Shown piece after piece: positions 19,818-28,436 of a stretch of DNA of 64,000 nt. Both the position numbers and the translations under genes were made by a program. The DNA comes from CAWFKS01 sp963816435 (GTDB lineage: Bacteria > Pseudomonadota > Alphaproteobacteria > Rhizobiales > Rhizobiaceae). A model generated the notes under the pieces. It was given only the letters and a program-made list of their open reading frames with translations. It did no database searches and had not been told where the DNA came from. Location: contig CAWFKS010000006.1 of NCBI GenBank assembly GCA_963816435.1, forward strand, positions 1 to 64,000, given 5' to 3'. Each line of letters starts with the position of its first letter. The first letter of the stretch is position 1.

Positions 19818-20765
19818 TCAAGGCCCGGTGATTTCGTCCAGTTCCGTCAAATCCTCCGCCGTCAGCTTCCAGCCGACCGCCTCGGCGTTGGCCTTCACCT
19901 GCTCGGGCTTGCTGGCGCCCGAAATCACGCTGGCTACCTGCGGCTTCATGGCGAGCCAGCTCATGGCGAGTTCCAGCAGCGAATGGCCGCGCTGTTCGGC
20001 GAAGACGATCAGCCTTTCCACCGTGTCGAGCTTCTCGTCCGTCAGGCGCGACTGGAAACGCGGCTGCGACAGTCGCGAATCTTCCGGCACTGACTGCCCC
20101 TTGCGGTATTTGCCGGTGAGCAGGCCGCTGGCGAGGGGGAAATAGGGAAGCAGCGAAACGCCGATATGGTCGAGCGCGGGCAGAAGCTGCCTTTCGGCGT
20201 CGCGGGACATCAGGTGAAGCTCGGCCTGTGTGGACAGGAACCGGTTGAGACCCCAGTGGCGCGACGTCCAGTCGGCGTCGACAAGCTGCCAGGCCGGGAG
20301 GTTCGAGCAGCCGATGTAGCGCACCTTGCCGGACTTCACGAGATCGTCGAGCGCGCGCAGCGTCTCCTCGATCGGCGTCAGCGGATCGGGGAAATGATAC
20401 TGGTAGAGGTCGATCCAGTCGGTCTTCAGGCGGCGCAGACTGTCTTCGACCGCCTTCATAATGTAGCCGCGCGAGCCGTTGAAGCGGGTGCTCTTTTCGC
20501 GATCCATCGGCGAGGCGAACTTCGTGGCGAGCACGATATCCTTGCGTCTGTCGCCCAGCGTTTCGCCGAGCGTCAGTTCCGAGCCGCCGTCGATGCCGTA
20601 GGAGTTGGAGGTGTCGAACAGCGTGATGCCGGCGTCGAGCGCGGCATGCACCACCTTGCGCGCGCCCTCGGTGTCGAGCGAGGGTTTCCAGCCGCCGAAT
20701 GCGTTGCAGCCGAGGCCGACCAGCGAGACTTCGAGGCCCGAGCGGCCAAGCGTGCGGTATTCCAT
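19818..20765 (-). CDS. Aldo/keto reductase
   Basis: NADPH-dependent (alpha/beta)8-barrel reductase of 315 residues. It opens MEYRTLGRSGLEVSLVGLG; the catalytic tetrad is visible as Asp and Tyr in FDTSNSYG, Lys in IVLATKF and His in YQYHFPD. The C-terminus carries the coenzyme-phosphate region VISGASKPEQVKAN. It resembles the YajO/tas-like subgroup. Substrate unknown. An ordinary ribosome-binding site precedes ATG 20765. Confidence 0.9.
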   Translation of the reverse strand: MEYRTLGRSGLEVSLVGLGCNAFGGWKPSLDTEGARKVVHAALDAGITLFDTSNSYGIDGGSELTLGETLGDRRKDIVLATKFASPMDREKSTRFNGSRGYIMKAVEDSLRRLKTDWIDLYQYHFPDPLTPIEETLRALDDLVKSGKVRYIGCSNLPAWQLVDADWTSRHWGLNRFLSTQAELHLMSRDAERQLLPALDHIGVSLLPYFPLASGLLTGKYRKGQSVPEDSRLSQPRFQSRLTDEKLDTVERLIVFAEQRGHSLLELAMSWLAMKPQVASVISGASKPEQVKANAEAVGWKLTAEDLTELDEITGP

Positions 20766-20838
20766 GGGCGGACTCCATTTTCCGGAACGGTTCGGGTGTG
20801 GGGCGGCGATCGCCTGCCGCGCGTAAGGCGGGGGATGC

Positions 20839-21228
20839 CTACTCGTCCAGCGTGTCGATCGGCAGTCCGGCTTCCTTCCAGGCGGAGTAACCGCCCTCGA
20901 TATGCTTGACCGGTGACAGGCCCATGTCCTGCGCCGTCTTGGTGGCTAGCGCGGAACGCAGCCCGCCCGCGCAGAAGAAGATGAAGGTCTTGCCGCTCGC
21001 AAAGAGCGGCTTGTGATAGGGGCTTTCGGGGTCGATCCAGAACTCCAGCATGCCGCGCGGGCAGTGCTTGGCGCCCGGGACCATTCCGTCGCGGCGCAGC
21101 TCGCGGACATCGCGGATGTCGATCAGCACGGCCTCGCCGCTCTTCGCCTCCGCTGCCGCCTCGGCCGGCGAAACCGCCTCGATCTCGGCGTTCGCCTCGT
21201 CGAGCAGCGCCTTGTAGCCTTTTTTCAT
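20839..21228 (-). CDS. Rhodanese-like domain protein
   Basis: Single rhodanese domain of 129 residues. The substrate loop holds the active-site cysteine in FFCAGGLRSALA, preceded by VLIDIRDVRELRRDG and followed by HIEGGYSAWKEAGLP. It probably carries persulfide sulfur for transfer or detoxification. ATG 21228 follows a strong gcggagg ribosome-binding site. Tandem with the aldo/keto reductase gene downstream, 73 bases apart. Confidence 0.9.
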   Translation of the reverse strand: MKKGYKALLDEANAEIEAVSPAEAAAEAKSGEAVLIDIRDVRELRRDGMVPGAKHCPRGMLEFWIDPESPYHKPLFASGKTFIFFCAGGLRSALATKTAQDMGLSPVKHIEGGYSAWKEAGLPIDTLDE

Positions 21229-21393
21229 CGCTTGTCCTCCGCTGGTCGCGCCCGCCACCAATTGCATAACGGCTGCGGGCGGCGCTGCCAATCCGCTACC
21301 GCCGCACCCGCACCTTGGACTTGCCCGAGGCGGCTGGTAGACAATGCAGGTGATACCGCGCGTGGCATCGGCGAATCTCCCCGAAGGGCAGGC

Positions 21394-22305
21394 ATGGCTT
21401 CCATCGATCAGGTGACGCTCAACTTCAGTCCGGCGGGCCTGACGGCACTCAATGTCGTGCTCGGCATCGTCATGTTCGGCGTCGCACTCGATCTGAAGGT
21501 CAGCGATTTCGCGCGCCTTCTCCGGACCCCGCGGGCCTTCTTCCTGGGCTTCCTGTCGCAGTTCTTCCTGCTGCCGGCACTCACCTTCGTCCTGGTGCTG
21601 GTGACGCGGCCGAGCCCCAGCATGGCGCTCGGCCTGATCCTCGTGGCGGCCTGTCCGGGCGGCAACATCTCGAACTTCATCACCCATCGGGCCGGCGGCA
21701 ACACCGCGCTTTCGGTCAGCCTCACCGGCGCGGCGACGATCTGCGCCATCGTCATGACGCCGTTCAATCTCGCCTTCTGGGGCGATCTCTACGCGCCGGC
21801 CGCGCCGCTCGTGCGCGAGACCAGCGTCTCGCCGCTCGAGATGGCGGGCACGGTCGCCGTGCTCCTGCTCCTGCCACTTGCCATCGGCATGGCGGTCAAT
21901 GCGCGGCTGCCGGTGCTGGCGGAGCGCATGCGCGGGCCGATGCGGGTGCTGTCGCTGCTCATCTTCGCCGGCTTCGTGCTTGCCGCGCTCGCGGCGAACT
22001 GGCGCTATTTCATCGACTATGTGGGGGCGGTCGCCGGCATCGTCTTCCTCCACAACGCTCTCGCACTCGCGGGAGGCTACGGGCTCGCCGCGGCAGGCGG
22101 GCTCGACGAGGGCGATCGCCGCGCCGTCGCGATCGAGACCGGTATCCAGAATTCCGGCCTCGGCCTGGTGTTGATCTTCAACTTCTTCCACGGGCTGGGC
22201 GGCATGGCGATCATTGCCGCGTGGTGGGGCGTCTGGCACATCCTGTCGGGCATGGCGCTCGCCGCCTGGTTCCGCCGTCGCGACGCGCGGGACGCTGTTG
22301 CATGA
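21394..22305 (+). CDS. Bile acid:sodium symporter (BASS) family transporter
   Basis: Membrane protein of 303 residues with about nine or ten helices. Characteristic pieces are NVVLGIVMFGVALDL in the first helix, LILVAACPGGNISNFITHRAGGN, the sodium-site region of the family, and IETGIQNSGLGLVLIF in the second crossover. BASS proteins carry organic anions such as pantoate, pyruvate or bile salts; the substrate is not evident. Transcribed divergently from the rhodanese gene. Confidence 0.9.
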   Translation: MASIDQVTLNFSPAGLTALNVVLGIVMFGVALDLKVSDFARLLRTPRAFFLGFLSQFFLLPALTFVLVLVTRPSPSMALGLILVAACPGGNISNFITHRAGGNTALSVSLTGAATICAIVMTPFNLAFWGDLYAPAAPLVRETSVSPLEMAGTVAVLLLLPLAIGMAVNARLPVLAERMRGPMRVLSLLIFAGFVLAALAANWRYFIDYVGAVAGIVFLHNALALAGGYGLAAAGGLDEGDRRAVAIETGIQNSGLGLVLIFNFFHGLGGMAIIAAWWGVWHILSGMALAAWFRRRDARDAVA

Positions 22306-22459
22306 AAGCCGCACTGGCGATCACGTTTGCGTCATGGGGGCGCCGGAGCGCTCTCGCGCAAGGGGACGCGGCTTAACGCTGCCGGCTTGAACCGGTATAG
22401 TCCCGGTTCGATGCGGTTCCCGTCAGGCTGAGACCCGGCGGCGGAAAATCAGGTGAATT

Positions 22460-24310
22460 ATGGGAAGCAGAAAGACTCTTGCCACGGCAGCGGGCGCTAT
22501 CGCCGCGGTGGTTCTCCTCGGCGTGCCGCAGGCATGGTCGGAGCAGTACCTGTTCGACATGCTGTTCGGCAAACGCACCGAGAGCCACGAAGCGCAGCGG
22601 CAGCGTCCACCTGAGGAAGAGCCCAGGCAGGTCGTCAAGGCGCCCAAGGTTTCCTCGCCGACCTACTACAACTACAAGGTCGACCCGCTGGTGAAGGTCG
22701 ACTTCTCCGGTGTCATCGCGGCGAAGACGGGTGACGATTTCGCGCCTTCGCTCGACAATGACGGTTTCGCCGAGGCCCGCGACGCCCTGTCCGACCTCGA
22801 TATCCGCGCCGAGAAGGACGTCGCCGAGGCGCTCGCCGCCCACTACGCGGCCGATCCGCATTTCGTCTGGGTGACAGGCTTCAGCATCAATTCGCGCGCC
22901 AGGCAGGCGATGGATATGCTTGCGGATGCCGACAGTTACGGCCTGCCAGCCGCCGAATACGCGATCTCGGCGCCGTCCGACTCCTTCTCCATCGACGATA
23001 CGCACGCGCGCATGCTCGATCTGATGCGCTTCGAGATGCGGCTTTCCGCGAAGGTGCTGCGATACGTGCACGATGCCGAGGGCGGCCGCGTCGTTCCCGA
23101 GCGCCTGTCCGGCTATCACGACCTCCAGCAGAAGGATCTTCACCTGAAGGAGGCGCTGGATGCACTTTCGGCCACGCAGGACGTAACGGCCTTCCTCAGC
23201 TCGAAGCATCCGCAGAATCCGCAATACGAGATGCTGCGGCGCGAGCTCGCGTCGCTGCGGGCCAGCCAGGAGGACCAGATCGTCGTCGATCCCGACATGC
23301 TGGTTCATCCGGGCGAAAGCCATGACGATTTCGGCAAGGTGCTGCAGCTCATCAAGCGCAATGCCGACGAGTCGTTCACCGAGGAATACGGCGACCAGCT
23401 TGCGGCCAATGTCAGCGCGACCGAATACTCGAAGGATCTGGTGCCGCTGATCAAGGCGGCGCAGAAGGCGGCCGGTGTCGGCGCCGACGGCATCATCGGC
23501 CCGCGCACGATTGCCGCGCTCGGCGGCGACTCCCGCGCCGACCGTATCCAGAAGGTCATCATCGCCATGGAGGAGATGCGCTGGCTTCCCTCCGAGTTCG
23601 GCAACACCTACGTGTTCGTCAACCAGCCGGCCTTCGTGGCGAGCTTCATCAAGGACGGGCAGCCGCAGCTCACGACGCGAGTCGTCGTCGGCAGGCCGAC
23701 CAACCAGACGAGCTTCTTCTACGACGAGATCGAGGAGGTCGTTTACAACCCCTATTGGGGCGTGCCGCGCTCGATCATCGTCAACGAGATGCTGCCGAAG
23801 CTGCTGCGCGATCCCGGCTATCTCGACCGCGCCGGCTACGAGGTCACCGACTCCAAGGGGCGGCATATTCCTTCCGCCTCGATCGACTGGGGCCGCTACG
23901 GCGCCAACATTCCCTATGACGTGCGCCAGACGCCGGGCGAGGCCAATGCGCTCGGCGAGTTGAAGATACTGTTCCCCAACAAGAACGCGATCTACATGCA
24001 CGACACGCCGTCGAAGAGCCTGTTCCAGCGCGACGTGCGGGCCTTCAGCCATGGCTGCATCAGGCTGCAGAAGCCGCGAGAGATGGCAGCCGCGGTCCTT
24101 CAGAGCACGGTCGACCACGTGGTGAGCAAGCTGAAGCAGGGCCACTCGACCGAAAAAGTGCCGGTGAAGATCCCCGTCTACATCTCCTATTTCACGGCGT
24201 GGCCGGATGCGGAGGGGACGGTTCACTACTACCAGGACGTCTACGATCGCGACGAGCACACGGCCGAGGCGATGGACAAGGTCGCCGCGTCCCGCGCCGC
24301 GGCGAGCTGA
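22460..24310 (+). CDS. Large L,D-transpeptidase (YcbB/LdtD-like)
   Basis: Periplasmic enzyme of 616 residues that makes 3-3 peptidoglycan cross-links. A signal segment (TLATAAGAIAAVVLLGVPQAW) comes first. A scaffold domain follows, then a peptidoglycan-binding region (LIKAAQKAAGVGADGIIGPRT) near residue 330, and the YkuD domain, with the catalytic motif FSHGCIRLQKP near residue 525. The VGRPTNQTSFFYDEIEEVVYNPYW segment is typical of the YcbB branch. Two hairpins and a terminator follow it. Confidence 0.9.
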   Translation: MGSRKTLATAAGAIAAVVLLGVPQAWSEQYLFDMLFGKRTESHEAQRQRPPEEEPRQVVKAPKVSSPTYYNYKVDPLVKVDFSGVIAAKTGDDFAPSLDNDGFAEARDALSDLDIRAEKDVAEALAAHYAADPHFVWVTGFSINSRARQAMDMLADADSYGLPAAEYAISAPSDSFSIDDTHARMLDLMRFEMRLSAKVLRYVHDAEGGRVVPERLSGYHDLQQKDLHLKEALDALSATQDVTAFLSSKHPQNPQYEMLRRELASLRASQEDQIVVDPDMLVHPGESHDDFGKVLQLIKRNADESFTEEYGDQLAANVSATEYSKDLVPLIKAAQKAAGVGADGIIGPRTIAALGGDSRADRIQKVIIAMEEMRWLPSEFGNTYVFVNQPAFVASFIKDGQPQLTTRVVVGRPTNQTSFFYDEIEEVVYNPYWGVPRSIIVNEMLPKLLRDPGYLDRAGYEVTDSKGRHIPSASIDWGRYGANIPYDVRQTPGEANALGELKILFPNKNAIYMHDTPSKSLFQRDVRAFSHGCIRLQKPREMAAAVLQSTVDHVVSKLKQGHSTEKVPVKIPVYISYFTAWPDAEGTVHYYQDVYDRDEHTAEAMDKVAASRAAAS

Positions 24311-24322
24311 CCGACGGTAGGC

Positions 24323-24347
24323 CGGTCCGGGCACCGCGCCCGGACCG
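24323..24347 (+). other. Strong GC hairpin after the L,D-transpeptidase gene
   Basis: Perfect 10-bp stem (cggtccgggc / gcccggaccg) with a five-base loop, 12 bases after the stop codon. No T-run follows directly, so it may protect the mRNA end rather than terminate; a true terminator lies 30 bases further on. Confidence 0.6.
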
Positions 24348-24375
24348 AGGCCGCTCTCCGGGGAGGGAACTGCAC

Positions 24376-24401
24376 AGGCGGGGTGCCCGCCTTTGCTGTT
24401 T
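24376..24401 (+). terminator. Rho-independent terminator of the L,D-transpeptidase gene
   Basis: Stem ggcggg / cccgcc with a three-base loop, flanked by A and T, followed by a T-rich tail (tttgctgttt). It lies between the transpeptidase gene and the convergent DUF6522-like gene. Confidence 0.65.
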
Positions 24402-24418
24402 ATCTATCGCTTGGTCCG

Positions 24419-24712
24419 TCACGCCCTTTCGTTCATCGGCCACAATATGCTGCTGTGGCGGATGATCCTTCCGGCGGCATCGACGATCAGCGACAGGCGT
24501 GAGGCGCCGAGCCGGAAGGTGAGGCGGTAACGTCCGGCGTCCTCCTGCTCGCCGCGCTCGCACAGTGCCAGCATGCGGCCGTTCCTGAGGAACGCTGTCA
24601 CCTCTGCCGGATCGCCGAGCCGAAACTGCTCGGCCAGATAGCGGGCGTCGACCTCGAAGCTTCCGCCGTCGATACGTATCGGGTTCGACGCGCGCACTGC
24701 TCCCTCAGCCAT
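24419..24712 (-). CDS. Hypothetical protein, possibly DUF6522 family
   Basis: Protein of 97 residues with alternating strands (IDGGSFEVDARYLAEQFRLG, then LALCERGEQEDAGRYRLTFRLGASRLSLIVDAAG). I believe it matches a small family often found beside Rrf2 regulators and truncated haemoglobins in rhizobia, but cannot prove this without a search. It overlaps the stop of the Rrf2 gene by eight bases, so it is translated from the same message. A role in nitrosative or oxygen stress is inferred from that position only. Confidence 0.65.
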   Translation of the reverse strand: MAEGAVRASNPIRIDGGSFEVDARYLAEQFRLGDPAEVTAFLRNGRMLALCERGEQEDAGRYRLTFRLGASRLSLIVDAAGRIIRHSSILWPMNERA

Positions 24713-25163
24713 GGTGTTCGGCTCCAGCCAGGGTGTGCGGCAGATCGAGAAGCCGTGCGAGATCCGGCGTCTGCAGATCGGCAAGCGTGTATCTGGACAA
24801 CACCTCGATGAAGCTGCGAAGCGCTTCGCCGATGATGCCCTTCAGCCGGCAGGCGGGCGACAGGCAGCACGCCTCGCTTCCACCGACGAAACATTCCACC
24901 ATCGCGAAATCGGCTTCCATCGCCTGGACGACCGCGCCAAGGTTGATCTCGCCGGCATCGCGCGCCAGCACCACGCCGCCCGAGCGTCCCCTGTGAGTGT
25001 CCACGAAGCCGGCACGCGAAAGCCGCTGGACCACCTTCGTCAGGTGGTGCGGCGAAATCGCGAACGTCTCGGCCATCGTGTCGACCTGGGCGCGTTCGGC
25101 GGGCCGGGCGAGCAGATACATCAGCACCCGCAGGCCGTAGTCGGTGGCAAGGTTCAGTCTCAT
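24705..25163 (-). CDS. Rrf2 family regulator, NsrR-like nitric oxide sensor
   Basis: Winged-helix regulator of 152 residues. The N-terminal part MRLNLATDYGLRVLMYLLARP with SPHHLTKVVQRLSRAGFVDTHRGRSGG is the Rrf2 DNA-binding domain. A cysteine cluster at CFVGGSEACCLSPACRLK has the arrangement that holds the NO-sensitive Fe-S cluster in NsrR. It is transcribed away from a truncated haemoglobin gene, as expected for an NO-responsive repressor. An IscR or RirA identity is less likely from the cysteine spacing. ATG 25163 is chosen by family length. Confidence 0.85.
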   Translation of the reverse strand: MRLNLATDYGLRVLMYLLARPAERAQVDTMAETFAISPHHLTKVVQRLSRAGFVDTHRGRSGGVVLARDAGEINLGAVVQAMEADFAMVECFVGGSEACCLSPACRLKGIIGEALRSFIEVLSRYTLADLQTPDLARLLDLPHTLAGAEHHG

Positions 25164-25232
25164 CGGCACCTCGTCCTGTCGCCTCGGAGCAGTTGCCCAC
25201 CAGTGAGCTGCTCCTTTGCACTGCTTTTCGCG

Positions 25233-25260
25233 CTTGAACCGGTCACGCATACGATATAAT
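25233..25260 (+). promoter_or_regulatory. Predicted promoter of the truncated haemoglobin gene
   Basis: A -35-like cttgaa and a perfect -10 tataat are 16 bases apart, 30 bases upstream of the haemoglobin start, in the shared control region with the divergent Rrf2 gene. The AT-rich block just downstream (25255-25280) is the natural place for an operator, but no clear palindrome was found. Confidence 0.5.
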
Positions 25261-25289
25261 CGGTAAATCAGATACCACTTTTGAAGGCC

Positions 25290-25739
25290 ATGGCAATGCC
25301 TCTCGCCACCGCCGCCCGTTCAGCGCCCGTTGCCGAAGCCCCGCTCGAGCATCCCGGGGTGGACAGGGCATTCATCGGTCGCCTGGTGCGGACGTTCTAT
25401 GCACGCGTGCGCGGCGATGCCCGGCTCGGTCCGATCTTTGCCGGCGTGATCGGCGACGACTGGGAGCCGCATCTGGAGAAGATGACGGAGTTCTGGTGCG
25501 CCGTCATCCTCAAGACGCGCGGGTATCAGGGCCGCCCGGTGCCGGCGCATCTCAAGCTGAAGACCGTGCGCGAGGACGATTTCGACATCTGGCTGGATCA
25601 CTTCCGCCAAACCGCGGCGGAGCTGTGCCCGCCGGGCGTGGACGCCGTCTTCGTCGAACGTGCCGAGCGCATCGCGCAAAGTCTGAAGCTCGCGATGTTC
25701 TTCCGGCTGCCAGCGGCAGGCGTGGCGAACACCGGCTGA
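25290..25739 (+). CDS. Group III truncated haemoglobin
   Basis: Haem protein of 149 residues. The pattern fits group III (trHbP): B10 tyrosine in LVRTFYARVRGD, the GPIF turn, an HLEKMTEFW helix, and the proximal histidine in PVPAHLKL. Such globins bind O2 or NO and are often under NO control. The start could be ATG 25290 or 25296; a gaagg stretch fits 25296 slightly better. Old databases may label such genes preprotein translocase, which is wrong. Divergent from the NsrR-like regulator. Confidence 0.85.
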   Translation: MAMPLATAARSAPVAEAPLEHPGVDRAFIGRLVRTFYARVRGDARLGPIFAGVIGDDWEPHLEKMTEFWCAVILKTRGYQGRPVPAHLKLKTVREDDFDIWLDHFRQTAAELCPPGVDAVFVERAERIAQSLKLAMFFRLPAAGVANTG

Positions 25740-25801
25740 GCAGGCGGCAGCGCCGGCGGCCCGCCGGGAATCTATCAGACTTCGAACACTGGAGAAGAAG
25801 C

Positions 25802-25939
25802 ATGAACTCACAACTCGGCGACCATCGCTCCGCACTCGGCACCGACCCGCAGCCGAGCGAAAGCACGCTGCTGCCCATGCTGATTGCCGGGCTCGTGCTG
25901 ATCGTGCTCGGCGCGGTTGCGGTGATGTATTTCGTCTGA
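25802..25939 (+). CDS. Small single-span membrane protein
   Basis: 45-residue protein with a polar N-terminus and one C-terminal helix (LPMLIAGLVLIVLGAVAVMYFV). It has an excellent ribosome-binding site (ggagaagaa, seven bases before ATG). It lies 62 bases after the haemoglobin gene in the same direction, so it probably belongs to the nitrosative-stress unit. No known family recognised. Confidence 0.7.
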   Translation: MNSQLGDHRSALGTDPQPSESTLLPMLIAGLVLIVLGAVAVMYFV

Positions 25940-26008
25940 CGGGCAGCGGTTTGACGGATTGACGTCGAGGCGAGGGGCCTTCGCACTCTTGGCAGAACCG
26001 CCCGTGCC

Positions 26009-26716
26009 TCAAGCCCCCAGATAGGCGCGGCGCACGCCGTCGTCGGCGAGCAGTTCCTCGCCCGTGCCCGACAGGGTGATGCGGCCGTTTTCGAGCACGT
26101 AGGCGCGGCTGGCGAGCTTGAGCGAACTGGCGACGTTCTGTTCGACCAGCAGGCAGGTCATGCCCTCGGCATTGAGGTCGCGGACGGTCTGCAGCACGCC
26201 CTGGACCGCCAGCGGCGCAAGGCCCAGCGAGGGTTCGTCGAACATGATGAGATCCGGCGCGCCCATCAGGCAGCGCCCGATCGCCAGCATCTGCTGCTCG
26301 CCGCCGGAAAGCGTCCCGGCAGATTGATTGCGGCGCTCGGCGAGCCGCGGGAACATCTCGTAGACGTGCTCCAGCATCCTGTCGCGCGCTTCGCGTGCAC
26401 GCGGGATCATCGCGCCCATGGCGAGGTTCTCGCCCACCGTGAGGTTGGGAAAGACCTGCCGGCCTTCGGCGACCTGGCCGACGCCGAGGTTGCAGACGCG
26501 GTGGCTCGGCCGGCCGGCGATGTCCTCGCCGCGAAACACGATACGGCCGGCCGCCGGCTTGTGCATGCCGGCGATGGTGCGGATGAGCGAGGTCTTGCCG
26601 GCGCCGTTCGCCCCGACGATCGCCACGATCGATCCTTCCTCGACTTCGAGCGAGACGCCGTCGAGCGCCTGGGCATCGCCGTAGAACAGATCGAGGCCTT
26701 CGACGCTGAGGATCAT
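26009..26716 (-). CDS. livF: Branched-chain amino acid ABC transporter, ATPase LivF
   Basis: Second ATPase of a LIV/HAAT importer, 235 residues. Walker A GANGAGKTS, signature LSGGEQQML, Walker B LIMFDEPS, and the short LivF C-terminus ending RRAYLGA. Its start overlaps the LivG gene by four bases. Last gene of the five-gene leftward operon. Confidence 0.95.
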   Translation of the reverse strand: MILSVEGLDLFYGDAQALDGVSLEVEEGSIVAIVGANGAGKTSLIRTIAGMHKPAAGRIVFRGEDIAGRPSHRVCNLGVGQVAEGRQVFPNLTVGENLAMGAMIPRAREARDRMLEHVYEMFPRLAERRNQSAGTLSGGEQQMLAIGRCLMGAPDLIMFDEPSLGLAPLAVQGVLQTVRDLNAEGMTCLLVEQNVASSLKLASRAYVLENGRITLSGTGEELLADDGVRRAYLGA

Positions 26717-27438
26717 GCGAGCGCTTCCGTGCCGAGATAGGATTCCACGACCGCCGGATCCCGCACCACTTCTTCGGGCGTGCCGCGTGCGATCGGCGCT
26801 CCGTGGTGGAGCACCAGGATGCGGCCCGCCAGCGCCATGACGGCGCGCATCACGTGCTCGATCAGCACGATCGTCATGCCGGTGTCGCGGTTGAGTTCGC
26901 GAAGCACCGAAACCATCCGGTCGGTCTCGGTCGGTCTCAGACCGGCCATCACCTCGTCCAGCAGGAGCAGTCGCGGGTCCGTCGCCAGCGCACGGGTCAC
27001 TTCGAGACGCTTGCGGTCGGGGAGGGTGAGCGACGCGGCAGGCAGCGAGCGCTTGTCGAAGAGATCGAGCCGGCGCAGCAATTCGTGCGCGTGGTCGCGC
27101 GCCTCGTCGACGCCCGAACGGCGCAGCAGTGCGCCGATGACGACGTTGTCCTCGACCGTCAGTCCCGGAAACGGGCGCACGATCTGGAAGGTGCGTCCGA
27201 TCCCCAGGCGGCAAACCTGGTCGGCCTGTTTTCCGTCGACGCGATGTCCGGCGAAGGTGATCGACCCGGCATCCGGCGCCAGCACCCCGGCGATCATGTT
27301 GAACAGCGTGGTCTTGCCGGCGCCGTTCGGCCCGATGACGCCGAAGATCTCGCCGGGCTCGACATCGACATCGACGCCGTCGACGGCGACCAGTCCGCGG
27401 AACCGCTTGGTGACGCCCTGGATGGAAAGCAGGCTCAT
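26713..27438 (-). CDS. livG: Branched-chain amino acid ABC transporter, ATPase LivG
   Basis: First ATPase of the importer, 241 residues. Walker A GPNGAGKTT, the LivG-typical GIGRTFQ segment, and Walker B LLLLDEVMAG. The ABC signature is atypical: SLTLPDRKRLEVTRAL where most LivG proteins read LSYGQQRRLEIARAL; this variant exists in a subgroup of HAAT transporters. Overlaps both neighbours by four bases. Confidence 0.95.
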   Translation of the reverse strand: MSLLSIQGVTKRFRGLVAVDGVDVDVEPGEIFGVIGPNGAGKTTLFNMIAGVLAPDAGSITFAGHRVDGKQADQVCRLGIGRTFQIVRPFPGLTVEDNVVIGALLRRSGVDEARDHAHELLRRLDLFDKRSLPAASLTLPDRKRLEVTRALATDPRLLLLDEVMAGLRPTETDRMVSVLRELNRDTGMTIVLIEHVMRAVMALAGRILVLHHGAPIARGTPEEVVRDPAVVESYLGTEALA

Positions 27439-28436
27439 TTGCTCGACCCCGTCAGCCGTAGCCGCCTCGCCAGCCAGGGCCAGACCCCGCCCGGCAACGT
27501 CACGATGACGAACAGAAGGCACAGCCCGTAGAGCACCTGGCGCGCGCCCGGCAGGTCGAGGCCGAGCGTCGAAAGGATACCCGTCAGCAGCTCCGACAGC
27601 CCGGTGAGCACGAAGGCGCCGACGATGGGTCCCAGCAACGTTCCCAATCCGCCGATGATCGGGCCGACGATCAGCTCGATGGAACGCGAGATGTGGAAGA
27701 CCTGCTCGGGAAACAGATTGTTGTAGTAGAAGGCGTAGAAGACGCCGGCGAAGGCCGTCATCCCGGCCGAGATCACCACGGCAGCCATCTTGTAGCGGAA
27801 CGTGCTGATGCCGGTGGCGCGTGCGGCCTCCTCGTCCTCGCGGATCGCCAGCCAGAAATAGCCGATGCGGCTCTTCAGCAGCAGCCGGCTGATGATCAGG
27901 GCGATCACCGTCGCTGTCAGCATGACGTAGTAGAACATCGTCGGCGGCCCGCGCAGCAGCCACAGGTCGACGGTTGCGTGACTGGCGACCGGCAGGAACA
28001 GGCCGCCGGCGCCGTTGACGATCGACAGATGGTCGAAGCCGATGCGGGCGAACTCGGCAAAGGCGATGGTCAGGATGGCGAAGTAGACGCCGGTGACGCC
28101 GAAGCGCAGCGCCAGGAAGCCGATCACGGCGCCTGCGGCCATCGCCAGCGGGATCGCGCCGAGCAGGCCGATCCACGGGCCGACGCCGAAGGTCTTGAAC
28201 AGGTAGGCCGACAGGTAGCCGGCGAGGCCGACATAGAGCGCGTGGCCGAGCGAAAGCTGCCCCGTGAAGCCCATCAGGATGTTCCACGCCTGGCCGACAT
28301 AGGCGAAGTAGAAGATCACGATGAGCACGGTGATCAGATAGTCGCCCGCGAACAGCGGCAGCGCCACGAGTGCTGCCAGAAGGATCGCCAGCAGGACGAG
28401 GTTGCGCCCGCTCAGGTCGCGCCACAGAAGTCTCAT
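27435..28436 (-). CDS. livM: Branched-chain amino acid ABC transporter permease LivM
   Basis: Permease of 333 residues with about nine helices. The segment AWNILMGFTGQLSLGHALYVGLAGY is the LivM hallmark, and IREDEEAARATGISTFRYKMAAVVISA is the cytoplasmic coupling loop that contacts the ATPase. Overlaps livH and livG by four bases each. Confidence 0.95.
   Translation of the reverse strand: MRLLWRDLSGRNLVLLAILLAALVALPLFAGDYLITVLIVIFYFAYVGQAWNILMGFTGQLSLGHALYVGLAGYLSAYLFKTFGVGPWIGLLGAIPLAMAAGAVIGFLALRFGVTGVYFAILTIAFAEFARIGFDHLSIVNGAGGLFLPVASHATVDLWLLRGPPTMFYYVMLTATVIALIISRLLLKSRIGYFWLAIREDEEAARATGISTFRYKMAAVVISAGMTAFAGVFYAFYYNNLFPEQVFHISRSIELIVGPIIGGLGTLLGPIVGAFVLTGLSELLTGILSTLGLDLPGARQVLYGLCLLFVIVTLPGGVWPWLARRLRLTGSSK

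Noticed and set aside
20839..22314. A 491-codon frame in which the rhodanese would be the C-terminal part
   Set aside because: The first 360 codons are antisense to the BASS transporter; the rhodanese has its own ATG and ribosome-binding site.
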